A stretch of DNA of 37,653 bases from NCBI RefSeq assembly GCF_002339505.1, contig NZ_DDJO01000021.1, positions 1-37,653 on the forward strand, read 5' to 3'. A program made the position numbers and the translations under genes. Shown one piece after another: positions 16,561 to 24,306 of this stretch. Source of the stretch: Corynebacterium sp. UBA2622 (lineage in GTDB: Bacteria; Actinomycetota; Actinomycetes; Mycobacteriales; Mycobacteriaceae). A model generated the notes under the pieces. The model was given only the letters and a program-made list of their open reading frames with translations. It was not told the DNA's origin and searched no databases. Each line of letters starts with the position of its first letter. Position 1 is the first letter of the stretch.

Positions 16561-16755
16561 CTAGGACTTGCCGAGGAGGCGCTTCATGCGCTTGACATCG
16601 GCCGGTGCGACCTCGACCGTGCCGGAGAGCTTGCGGCGGCGCTTGGAGGACAGCTTCTCGTTCAGGTGGCGCTTGCCGGCCTGCTCACGGAAGAGCTTGC
16701 CCTTGCCATTGACCTTGATACGCTTGGCGGTGCCCTTGTGGGTCTTCTGCTTCAT
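16561..16755 (-). CDS. rpmI: 50S ribosomal protein L35
   Basis: Large-subunit protein of 64 residues, entirely typical: MKQKTHKGTAKRIKVNGKGK, then the conserved RHLNEKLSSKRRRKLSG segment. It lies between infC (31-nt gap) and rplT (50-nt gap) in the conserved translation operon. Confidence 0.97.
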   Translation of the reverse strand: MKQKTHKGTAKRIKVNGKGKLFREQAGKRHLNEKLSSKRRRKLSGTVEVAPADVKRMKRLLGKS

Positions 16756-16786
16756 GTTGAAAGCCCTTCAGAGTTGAGAATGAATG

Positions 16787-17308
<522 letters not shown>

Positions 17309-17381
17309 GAGAACTCCTAATGACTAGAGGAAAAACAATGTCGTTCGCTACCGAACCACTCTTGTCGAGTCCATCCCACGC

Positions 17382-17412
17382 AAAAACCCCCGCGCGCCAA
17401 CGGCGTCACGGG
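17382..17412 (-). terminator. Attenuator-like hairpin in the infC leader
   Basis: On the minus strand CCCG-TGA-CGCC, a GTT loop, then GGCG-CG-CGGG form two 4-bp helices separated by a 3x2 internal loop, followed by GG and TTTTT. It is positioned 75 nt before the infC start, so it would act inside the leader rather than at a gene end. Stability is moderate. Confidence 0.4.
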
Positions 17413-17450
17413 AGCCCTTCCAGGTGCAGCATTCGCCTTGCGACGCCCAC
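17406..17450 (-). other. Possible 14-codon leader ORF before infC
   Basis: A GTG (17448-17450) with AAGGG 4 nt upstream opens a short frame encoding MGVARRMLHLEGLP. Its TGA (17406-17408) falls in the 5' arm of the attenuator-like hairpin. A ribosome finishing this frame would mask that arm. The peptide has no run of one amino acid, so the sensed signal is unclear. It may be a chance ORF. Confidence 0.25.
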
Positions 17451-17557
17451 CGTACCCTTGACCCGTATCCTTCCTGTTGCCAGGCGGCGTGGGGTGGGAG
17501 AAACTCCACTTGTGGCCCGCGCGCCCCGAAAGGGTGCAACGGGCGGTAGTGCTGTAG

Positions 17558-17587
17558 AGGTTAGCACGCCTCCCCCGCCGCGCCAAA
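17558..17587 (-). promoter_or_regulatory. Predicted infC operon promoter
   Basis: On the minus strand TTTGGC (17587-17582) and TAACCT (17563-17558) are 18 bp apart. Transcription would begin near 17550, giving a leader of about 240 nt, long enough for leader-mediated control. Confidence 0.45.
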
Positions 17588-17612
17588 CCGTCCCTGCGCG
17601 GCCCGTCCGAGG

Positions 17613-17618
17613 TAATGT
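17613..17618 (+). promoter_or_regulatory. Predicted -10 of the DUF2339-type gene
   Basis: TAATGT in the context GAGGTAATGTTCG, with a predicted start near 17626 and a leader of about 30 nt carrying a GGAAGG Shine-Dalgarno 8 nt before the ATG. Confidence 0.45.
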
Positions 17619-17654
17619 TCGACCCCAAAACCACGTCGACGGAAGGCCTGCGCA

Positions 17655-19535
17655 ATGGACCGCGACCCCACCTCGAAACTACTCGACGACGCCCGCCGCC
17701 AGCTCGCTGCGCTCGAGCGCGAGAACGCTCACGCACGCGAGCTTATCGACGCCCTCCGAGCCCACATCTCCCGGGTTGAGGGGCGTGCGCCCGCACCCGC
17801 GCCCGCGGTGCCGGCCCAGACGACGCCAACACCCCCCGGGTCGCCGCACTCGCGCCGCCGCGGGAGCGGGCTGTCACCGGAGCAGCGCGCGTTGCGCGTT
17901 GTCGCCGGCCTCGGCGGGTTGATCTCAGCGATCGGCGTGATCCTCGCCGTCGTCTGGGCGTTCCAGACCGGCCTCCTCCGGCCCCCGGGGATTGCCCTGC
18001 TGGGGGTCATCCTCTCGGGTTCGCTTGCTGCGGCGGGCCTCGCCGCCCGCTCCCGTTTCGGCCCCTCGTTCGGCGTGACCGCGACCTTCAGCGCCTCCTT
18101 CATCTCCGCCGTCGGTGTGATGTTCTACGTCACCTCGAACGTCTGGCGCGGCACCTCAATTTCCGTGTCATCGGCGATCCACCTCGTTCTGTGGCTGGTG
18201 TTTCTCGGCCTGGCCTACACGCAGCGCGATCACCGTCTCCTCCGGTTCATGCTGGTGATCTTCCTCATCTACGAGTTCGCCCTCGTAGATGATCATCTGG
18301 CCGCCAACCTCTGCGCCCTGCTCGTGCCGCTCGTCACCGTGGGGGCGTGTTCCCTGCCGCGTTTGTGCGGGGCGGGTGGGCAGTCCCGGGCCACCGGTGC
18401 CCTCGCTTCGGCGGTTTACGCGGTGGGGACCTTCCTCATCGTCTTCGTCACGGACACCGGCTACAACGTCGCAGCCTCCGCCGCGGCCCACTACGTTCTC
18501 ATCGCGCTGGGCGCCGCGCTGTTCGTGGTTATTGGCTCGCGCGCGCACGCCTCCCCCGCCCGCGGTGCGCAGGGGGCCGAGGTTCTCGGGTTGGCGGTGT
18601 TTCCCCTCACCTCACTTGTGCTGGTGATGCTCTTCGCCAGGCTCCACTTTGTTCCGTGGTTCATCGTGGCCGCCACAGCGGGCATCGCGGCCTTCATGGT
18701 CCTGCGATTCCGGACGGGAGGGCCGGGTGCGGGCCTTCACCGGCGGCTTGCGGGATGGTGGCTCGCCGCACTGGCCCCCGTCACCGCCGGTGCCCGGGTG
18801 GTTTCCGGCCACCTCCTTAACGGGGACCCGCCAAGTTCCCACTTCACCGCCGGGTTGCTCGCGTCCCTCGCCGTGTACGTGCTGCTCTTCTGCGGCGTAG
18901 CGCTCCTTCTACGCCTTCTGCCCCCCGTTCCGGGGGACGAAGGGGTCGTAGTCGCATGGATCCTGGGGTACGTTCTCGCCACCGTCTTTGCCCAGGAAAT
19001 GCTGCGTGATGCCGGGGCGTGGCACCCGGGCAGCGCCCGGATGGTGGGCGAGTCCCTCATTACGGCCGCCTTCCTGGCCTCCAGCCTGTACTTCCGCGAT
19101 CTGTTTCCCCGCCTGGGCAACGGCGCGCGGGTCATCTGCGGCATCGCGCTGGTCGGTGAGACCCTGCCCGTGATTCTCCCCCCGGTCGGCTCTCTCGTCG
19201 CAGCGATGCCGGGCGCGGACCCCGCGACCGGGTTCTGGGTGGGACACGCGGTGACCTCCGTGCTCTGGATACTCACGGCCACCGTCCTGCTGCTCGCACC
19301 GCGAGCCCGGGCGTCGGGATCCGCGACTCTGGGGCTCGGGATCCTGTTTGCCGTCCTCGCGTCCCTGAAACTCGTCTTCTTCGACCTGGATTCAAGCAGC
19401 GAAATCACGCGCATCATCGCGTTCGTGGTCTGCGGTGCCCTGCTTCTCGCGATAGCGGTCGTCCGCTCGCGCCGGGATCCCGAACCAGCCCCCGAGCCCG
19501 CTACGGGAGGATCTGGCTCAGGAACTGCCCGGTGA
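17655..19535 (+). CDS. DUF2339-type polytopic membrane protein
   Basis: This 626-residue membrane protein is of unknown function. Residues about 5-45 form a charged helix likely to be a coiled coil (LLDDARRQLAALERENAHAR). A Pro/Ala linker (45-70) follows, then from about residue 82 to 612 a continuous series of some 14 or more hydrophobic segments separated by short loops, and a short Pro/Glu/Gly tail. This N-terminal coiled coil plus many helices is the architecture of DUF2339 proteins. No catalytic motif is seen. The start ATG has GGAAGG upstream. The last 35 bp overlap the 3' end of uvrA on the other strand. It diverges from infC and appears monocistronic. Confidence 0.8.
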   Translation: MDRDPTSKLLDDARRQLAALERENAHARELIDALRAHISRVEGRAPAPAPAVPAQTTPTPPGSPHSRRRGSGLSPEQRALRVVAGLGGLISAIGVILAVVWAFQTGLLRPPGIALLGVILSGSLAAAGLAARSRFGPSFGVTATFSASFISAVGVMFYVTSNVWRGTSISVSSAIHLVLWLVFLGLAYTQRDHRLLRFMLVIFLIYEFALVDDHLAANLCALLVPLVTVGACSLPRLCGAGGQSRATGALASAVYAVGTFLIVFVTDTGYNVAASAAAHYVLIALGAALFVVIGSRAHASPARGAQGAEVLGLAVFPLTSLVLVMLFARLHFVPWFIVAATAGIAAFMVLRFRTGGPGAGLHRRLAGWWLAALAPVTAGARVVSGHLLNGDPPSSHFTAGLLASLAVYVLLFCGVALLLRLLPPVPGDEGVVVAWILGYVLATVFAQEMLRDAGAWHPGSARMVGESLITAAFLASSLYFRDLFPRLGNGARVICGIALVGETLPVILPPVGSLVAAMPGADPATGFWVGHAVTSVLWILTATVLLLAPRARASGSATLGLGILFAVLASLKLVFFDLDSSSEITRIIAFVVCGALLLAIAVVRSRRDPEPAPEPATGGSGSGTAR

Positions 19536-22362
19536 ACGAGCCCTCGACCCCGGCCACGTCCTCCGGGGTGCCCTGAGCGACGACGGTGCCGCCGCCCGAG
19601 CCGCCCTCCGGCCCCATGTCGATGACCCAGTCAGCGGACTTGATCACGTCGAGGTTGTGCTCGATGACCAGGACAGAATTGCCCTTCTCCACCAGGCCGT
19701 TGAGCACGAGCATCAGCTTCCGGATGTCCTCGAAGTGCAGGCCGGTGGTGGGCTCGTCGAGGATGTAGATCGTGCGACCGTTGGAGCGCTTCTGCAGCTC
19801 CGCGGCCAGCTTCACGCGCTGCGCCTCGCCGCCCGACAGTGTCGTCGCGGCCTGGCCCAGCCGGACGTAGCCGAGCCCGACGTCGACAAGCGTGCTCAGG
19901 TACCGGTGGATGGACGTGATGGGCTCGAAGAACTCACTGGCCTCCGAAATCGGCATGTCGAGCACCTCTGCGATGTTGCGGCCCTTGTAGCGCACCTCGA
20001 GAGTTTCCCGGTTGTAGCGCGCTCCCCCGCACACCTCGCACGGGACATAGACGTCCGGGAGGAAGTTCATCTCGATCTTGATGGTGCCGTCGCCGCGGCA
20101 GGCCTCGCAGCGCCCGCCCTTGACGTTGAAGGAGAACCGGCCCGCCTTGTATCCGCGCACCTTCGCCTCCTGCGTCTCGGCAAAGAGGTTGCGGATCTTG
20201 TCGAAGACCCCGGTGTACGTCGCGGGGTTCGAGCGCGGCGTGCGCCCGATCGGCGACTGGTCCACCTGCACCAGCTTGTCCAGGTTGTCGATGCCGTCAA
20301 TCTTCTTCACCCGGCCGGGCACCTGCCGGGCACCGTTGAGCTGGTTCTGCAGGGTCTTTGCCAGGATCTCGTTCACCAGGGTTGATTTGCCGGAGCCGGA
20401 GACCCCGGTGACGGCGACGAGCGCGCCCAGGGGGATCTTCACGTCCACGTTGCGCAGGTTGTTCTCCCGCGCACCGGAGATGTGGAGCTGCCGGTCCCTG
20501 TCCACCGGGCGGCGCGTTTCCGGAACCTTGATCTCCTTGCGCCCGGCGAGGTAGTCACCGGTGAGCGAGTCCTTCGCCTTGACGATGCCCCTGGGATCGC
20601 CCTGGTAGACGATTTCCCCGCCGTACTCGCCCGCGCGTGGTCCGACGTCGACCATCCAGTCGGCCGCCTTGATGGTGTCCTCGTCATGCTCCACCACCAC
20701 TAGCGTGTTGCCGAGGTCCCGGAGCTTCTTCAGGGTGGTGATGAGCCGCTGGTTGTCGCGCTGGTGCAGGCCGATGGACGGCTCGTCGAGGACGTACAGC
20801 ACACCCGCCAGGCCGGAGCCGATCTGCGTGGCCAAACGGATGCGCTGGGCTTCGCCGCCCGAGAGGGTCCCCGCCGAGCGCGACAGCGTGAGGTAGTTCA
20901 GGCCGACATCGAGCAGAAAGCGCAGGCGCGCCTGGATCTCCCGCAGTACGGCACCCGCAATCATTTCCTCGCGGTATCCCAGCACGAGGTTGTCCAGGTA
21001 TTCCGAGGCCTCCTCAATGGACAGCTCGGTGAGCCCGGCAATGGATTTCTCGCCGTGTGTGGTGGAATCGAGGCGCACGGCGAGGATCTCGGGCTTGAGG
21101 CGCGAGCCCCTGCAGGTGGGGCATGGGATCTCGCGGGTGTAGGCGAGAAGGCGCTCCTTCTGGGTGTCCGACTCGGCCTGCTCCATCTTGCGCTCGAGGT
21201 AGCCGATCACACCCTCGTAGGCCGCGGTGAAGGAACGCTGGCGGCCGTAGCGGTTCTTATAGCGCACGCTCACCTGCGTCTTGGAGCCCGAGACCAGGTG
21301 CTTCTGCTGCGTCTTGGTCAGCGAGGAAAACGGGGCGTGGGCGTCGAAACCCTCCTCCGAGGCCAGCGCCTCGATGAGTTTGACGAAGTAGCTCTTGTTC
21401 GGGCTGGAGTTCCACGGCTGGAACGCGTCGACGGCGGGTGCGTCCGGGTCCGGGATGACCAGCTCGGTGTCGATCTCCTTGCGCACGCCGAGGCCGTCGC
21501 AGGCGGGGCAGGCGCCGAACGGGGAGTTGAAGGAGAAGGCGCGCGGCTCGTACTCCTCCACGTCGAGGGTGTGGCCGTTCGGGCAGGCCATCTTCTCGGA
21601 GAAGATATGGTAAGCGTCCTCCTCCTGCCCGTTGTCCTGCCCGGCACCGACAAACTCGATGGCCACGAGGCCGTCGGCAAGCTTGAGCGCCGTCTCGACG
21701 GAGTCCGTCAGGCGCTGCTTCTGGCTCTCCTTGACCTGCAGTCGGTCAACCACCACGTCGATGGTGTGCTTGATCTGCTTCTCCAGCTTGGGCGGGTCGG
21801 AGAGCTGGTGGGTCTCCCCGTCCACGGTGACCCTTGAGTAGCCCTGGGCGGCCAGGTCCCTGAACAGGTCGGCGAACTCCCCCTTGCGCTTGCGCACCAC
21901 AGGGGCGAGGACCTGGAACTTCGTGCGCTCCTCGCGCTCCATGATCTGGTCCACGATCTGCTGCGGGGTCTGGCGCTGGATGACGGCGTCGCAGACGGGG
22001 CAATGGGGCGTGCCCGCGCGGGAGTAGAGGAGACGCAGGTAGTCGTAGATCTCGGTGATGGTTCCCACGGTGGACCGCGGGTTGCGGTTGGTCGACTTCT
22101 GGTCGATCGACACCGCGGGAGAGAGTCCATCGATGTAGTCCACGTCCGGCTTGTCCATTTGGCCGAGGAACATGCGGGCGTAGGAAGACAGCGACTCGAC
22201 GTAGCGGCGCTGCCCCTCCGCGAAGATGGTGTCAAAGGCGAGGGAGGACTTGCCCGACCCCGACAGCCCGGTGAAGACAACCATCTTGTCGCGGGGCAGC
22301 TCCACGTCGACGCCCTTGAGGTTGTGCTCGCGCGCACCGCGCACGGTCAGCCGATCAGCCAC
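19501..22362 (-). CDS. uvrA: Excinuclease ABC subunit A
   Basis: This damage-recognition ATPase of nucleotide excision repair loads UvrB. It has 953 residues with two ABC modules. Walker A sequences are GLSGSGKS (32-39) and GVSGSGKS (653-660), and ABC signatures LSGGE are at 500-504 and 842-846. Cysteine pairs include Cys121/Cys124 and the C-terminal zinc finger Cys752/755/775/778, which is needed for damage discrimination. The start is GTG (22360-22362) with AAGGA 10 nt upstream. The gene overlaps the DUF2339-type gene tail to tail and diverges from the metallo-hydrolase gene. uvrB is in the same window but in a separate unit. Confidence 0.97.
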   Translation of the reverse strand: MADRLTVRGAREHNLKGVDVELPRDKMVVFTGLSGSGKSSLAFDTIFAEGQRRYVESLSSYARMFLGQMDKPDVDYIDGLSPAVSIDQKSTNRNPRSTVGTITEIYDYLRLLYSRAGTPHCPVCDAVIQRQTPQQIVDQIMEREERTKFQVLAPVVRKRKGEFADLFRDLAAQGYSRVTVDGETHQLSDPPKLEKQIKHTIDVVVDRLQVKESQKQRLTDSVETALKLADGLVAIEFVGAGQDNGQEEDAYHIFSEKMACPNGHTLDVEEYEPRAFSFNSPFGACPACDGLGVRKEIDTELVIPDPDAPAVDAFQPWNSSPNKSYFVKLIEALASEEGFDAHAPFSSLTKTQQKHLVSGSKTQVSVRYKNRYGRQRSFTAAYEGVIGYLERKMEQAESDTQKERLLAYTREIPCPTCRGSRLKPEILAVRLDSTTHGEKSIAGLTELSIEEASEYLDNLVLGYREEMIAGAVLREIQARLRFLLDVGLNYLTLSRSAGTLSGGEAQRIRLATQIGSGLAGVLYVLDEPSIGLHQRDNQRLITTLKKLRDLGNTLVVVEHDEDTIKAADWMVDVGPRAGEYGGEIVYQGDPRGIVKAKDSLTGDYLAGRKEIKVPETRRPVDRDRQLHISGARENNLRNVDVKIPLGALVAVTGVSGSGKSTLVNEILAKTLQNQLNGARQVPGRVKKIDGIDNLDKLVQVDQSPIGRTPRSNPATYTGVFDKIRNLFAETQEAKVRGYKAGRFSFNVKGGRCEACRGDGTIKIEMNFLPDVYVPCEVCGGARYNRETLEVRYKGRNIAEVLDMPISEASEFFEPITSIHRYLSTLVDVGLGYVRLGQAATTLSGGEAQRVKLAAELQKRSNGRTIYILDEPTTGLHFEDIRKLMLVLNGLVEKGNSVLVIEHNLDVIKSADWVIDMGPEGGSGGGTVVAQGTPEDVAGVEGSFTGQFLSQILP

Positions 22363-22438
22363 GTTGTTTCTCGTCCTTCGGTCGGGGGTGGCCGGCCGCT
22401 ACCCGTGTGCGGGCGCGCCGGAACGACGGTACCTACCG

Positions 22439-22444
22439 AACATA
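22439..22444 (-). promoter_or_regulatory. Predicted uvrA -10 with an SOS-box-like half-site
   Basis: Minus strand TATGTT in the context GGTATGTTCGG. The plus strand over it reads CGAACATA, identical to one half of a corynebacterial LexA site, but the other half (CCAACG) does not match. A full SOS box is therefore not supported. Confidence 0.35.
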
Positions 22445-22481
22445 CCAACGACGGACAGGGCCGGTTTATTTCCTCCGCCGC

Positions 22482-22487
22482 TACGCT
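22482..22487 (+). promoter_or_regulatory. Predicted leaderless -10 of the metallo-hydrolase gene
   Basis: TACGCT, 7 nt before the ATG at 22495, with no Shine-Dalgarno in between. This fits a leaderless transcript. Confidence 0.45.
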
Positions 22488-22494
22488 GGGATGT

Positions 22495-23097
22495 ATGAAC
22501 GAGCCACTCACACTGCACCAGGTTTCCGTGTCTGACATGGACAACAATTGCTACCTCCTCGCCTGCGGGGGCGAGGGGCTGCTCATCGACGCCGCCGCTG
22601 ATGCCCCGGCGCTTCTCGCTCTGGCGGACCAGGCGGGCGTGAGCATCACCGGTGTCCTCACCACCCACCGCCACCAGGATCACGTCGGCGCCCTGCCGGA
22701 GATCCTCGAGCGCACGGGAGCCACGCACTGGGCCTCCTTCCTCGACGCCCCGGCCCTGCCCGCGAAGGTCGACCGCACCCTCAACGACGGTGACACCCTC
22801 GATTTCGCCGGGCACAGCCTGCCCGTCCAGATCCTGCGGGGCCACACGCCCGGCGGAGCGTGCCTGGTTGCGGAGCTCGACGGCGTAACGCACCTCTTCG
22901 TCGGCGACTCCCTCTTCCCCGGCGGACTGGGCAAGACCGATTCCGAGGGCGACTTTGTCCGCCTCTACCGGGACGTCACCTCGCGCCTGTTCGACGCCTA
23001 CCCGGACGACACGGTGGTCCACCCGGGCCACGGGAAGGGTACGACCCTGGGCGCCGAGCGACCCAAACTGGACGAGTGGTGGGAGCGCCGCTGGTAA
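22495..23097 (+). CDS. MBL-fold (glyoxalase II-like) hydrolase
   Basis: This 200-residue metallo-beta-lactamase-fold hydrolase resembles hydroxyacylglutathione hydrolase-type proteins. The metal ligands are all present: HRHQDH (58-63), His117 in GHTPG, Asp138 in VGDSLFPGGLGKTD, and His179 in HPGHGKGTTLG. The start ATG at 22495 is chosen because similarity begins there (NEPLTLHQVSVSDMDNNCYL) and a -10 lies 7 nt upstream; upstream in-frame sequence runs into uvrA antisense. It diverges from uvrA. Corynebacteria use mycothiol rather than glutathione, so the physiological thioester substrate is uncertain. Monocistronic or read through into the DoxX-like gene 84 nt downstream. Confidence 0.88.
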   Translation: MNEPLTLHQVSVSDMDNNCYLLACGGEGLLIDAAADAPALLALADQAGVSITGVLTTHRHQDHVGALPEILERTGATHWASFLDAPALPAKVDRTLNDGDTLDFAGHSLPVQILRGHTPGGACLVAELDGVTHLFVGDSLFPGGLGKTDSEGDFVRLYRDVTSRLFDAYPDDTVVHPGHGKGTTLGAERPKLDEWWERRW

Positions 23098-23131
23098 CCC
23101 GATTCCCTGGCACGGCCCACGCCAAACTGTC

Positions 23132-23137
23132 TAGAGT
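23132..23137 (+). promoter_or_regulatory. Predicted -10 of the DoxX-like gene
   Basis: TAGAGT in the context TCTAGAGTGGAAC, with a possible TGGCAC -35 18 bp upstream (23108-23113). The leader would be about 40 nt. Confidence 0.4.
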
Positions 23138-23181
23138 GGAACGTGGACATTCAATAGGTGGAAAGAAAAGGAATGCAGCTT

Positions 23182-24201
23182 ATGATTCGCAAGTTCGCGC
23201 GGCCGATGCTGGCCTCCGTGTACGTAGCCGATGGCGTGGAGACGGTCATGAACCCCTCCGCCCACCGCGACAACGCCGAGGCGGCACTGAAGAAGATCCG
23301 CTCCGTGGTCCCGCGGGAGTACCGCTCCTTCGTGCCTTCGTCGCCCGAGACGGCCACCCTCGCCGTCGGCGGCGTCAAGACCGGTGCCGGCGCCCTCTTC
23401 GCGCTGGGCAAGGCACCGCGCACCTCCGCCACGCTTCTCGCGGCGACCGCGGTACCCTCCCTCCTCGGTCGCAACGCCTTCTGGGACGCCAAGGACGAGC
23501 AGGAGAAGGCCCGCCGCCGCAGCGGCGCCCTCACGGACCTCGCCCTCCTGGGCGGCGTTCTGCTCGCGACGGTGGACACCGAGGGGAAGCCGAACCTGCA
23601 GTGGCGCGCCCAGAAGGCCGCCCAGGTGACCAAGAAGAACGTCGCCAAGGCCCTGCCGACCCAGTCCGAGACCGAGAAGGCCATGAGCAAGGCCAGCAAC
23701 TGGCTCTCCGACACCTCCGAGCAGGTTGCCAACTACGTCGACGACAACAAGGACGACTGGAAGAAGACTGCGGCATCCCTGGCCGACAACGCCACCGACG
23801 CCGCCGGAAACTTCCTCGAGGACGCGAAGAAGCAGACCTCCAGCCTCCTCGACACCGCCACCGACCAGGCACAGAGCACCTACAAGGACCTGAAGCCGTC
23901 CAAGGTTCAGCAGTTCAAGGCGAAGCGCAAGGTTAACGGCCTCGTCGGCGATCTGCAGTCCTCCCTCGACGATCTCGGTCCCAGCGCCGTGGACAAGTTC
24001 AAGGCCAAGCGCAAGGGCAAGAAGGTCGCGGCGAAGCTCCAGGGCCGCGCCCAGGATGCTGTGGATGCCCTCCAGGACACCTTCGACAACCTCGATGCCG
24101 CACCCTCCAAGCGCCAGCAGCGCGAGTGGAAGCGCAAGACGAAGAAGGCCCAGAAGCGCGCCCAGAAGGCCGTGAAGAAGGCCCAGAAGAAGCTCGGCTA
24201 G
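23182..24201 (+). CDS. DoxX-like membrane protein with long Lys/Ala-rich tail
   Basis: With the ATG at 23182 the protein has 339 residues. Residues 1-130 resemble a DoxX-type membrane domain: RPMLASVYVADGVETVMNP at the start, hydrophobic stretches near 58-75, 82-96 and 117-130. Residues 140-339 are a hydrophilic, helix-prone tail rich in Lys, Ala, Asp and Gln. It contains a repeated block, PSKVQQFKAKRK (239-250) and PSAVDKFKAKRK (267-278), and ends in an extremely basic stretch (310-339). This start is preferred because AAAGGA lies 9 nt upstream; in-frame ATG 23173 and GTG 23158 are alternatives. The basic tail would face DNA, RNA or membrane phospholipid if cytoplasmic. Function unknown. A strong hairpin follows at 24222-24257. 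Confidence 0.75.
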   Translation: MIRKFARPMLASVYVADGVETVMNPSAHRDNAEAALKKIRSVVPREYRSFVPSSPETATLAVGGVKTGAGALFALGKAPRTSATLLAATAVPSLLGRNAFWDAKDEQEKARRRSGALTDLALLGGVLLATVDTEGKPNLQWRAQKAAQVTKKNVAKALPTQSETEKAMSKASNWLSDTSEQVANYVDDNKDDWKKTAASLADNATDAAGNFLEDAKKQTSSLLDTATDQAQSTYKDLKPSKVQQFKAKRKVNGLVGDLQSSLDDLGPSAVDKFKAKRKGKKVAAKLQGRAQDAVDALQDTFDNLDAAPSKRQQREWKRKTKKAQKRAQKAVKKAQKKLG

Positions 24202-24221
24202 ACACCGCACGCTCCCCCGCC

Positions 24222-24257
24222 GAACCCCGCCCCCGCATCGCCGAGGGGGCGGGGTTC
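24222..24257 (+). terminator. 13-bp perfect hairpin after the DoxX-like gene
   Basis: GAACCCCGCCCCC (24222-24234) pairs perfectly with GGGGGCGGGGTTC (24245-24257) around a 10-nt loop, 21 nt after the stop codon. There is no T-tract, so it would be a U-less actinobacterial-style terminator or a processing barrier. Confidence 0.6.
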
Positions 24258-24265
24258 CGTGGTGC

Positions 24266-24271
24266 TAGGAT
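24266..24271 (+). promoter_or_regulatory. Predicted helD -10
   Basis: TAGGAT in the context GTGCTAGGATCG, 8 nt after the hairpin. The predicted leader of about 28 nt contains a strong AGGAGG (24294-24299) 7 nt before the GTG. Confidence 0.45.
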
Positions 24272-24306
24272 CGTTCGTTTCCAGTCCAACCCTAGGAGGT
24301 GCGCGG

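Larger units (their letters stand above)
17309..17654. other. infC leader and divergent promoter region (346 bp)
   Basis: This gene-free stretch holds the infC promoter (17558-17587, minus), a leader of about 240 nt with an imperfect hairpin plus T5 (17382-17412), a small perfect stem-loop GTTCG-GTAG-CGAAC (17343-17356), a possible 14-codon leader ORF (17406-17450, minus), and the -10 of the divergent membrane-protein gene (17613-17618, plus). The longer overlapping frames look like chance frames. Confidence 0.6.

Noticed and set aside
17317..17736. 139-residue minus-strand frame across the infC leader
   Set aside because: It runs over the divergent promoters and the hairpin and has an Arg/Gly-rich random composition.
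22435..22450. Full LexA/SOS box before uvrA
   Set aside because: Only one half-site matches; the second half lacks the expected TGTTCG.
22003..22494. Extension of the MBL hydrolase frame upstream into uvrA
   Set aside because: The extra sequence is antisense to the start of uvrA and has no similarity to the family; a -10 stands 7 nt before the internal ATG.
24235..24257. Canonical rho-independent terminator after the DoxX-like gene
   Set aside because: The stem is perfect but no T-tract follows, so it is listed as a hairpin with uncertain mechanism.
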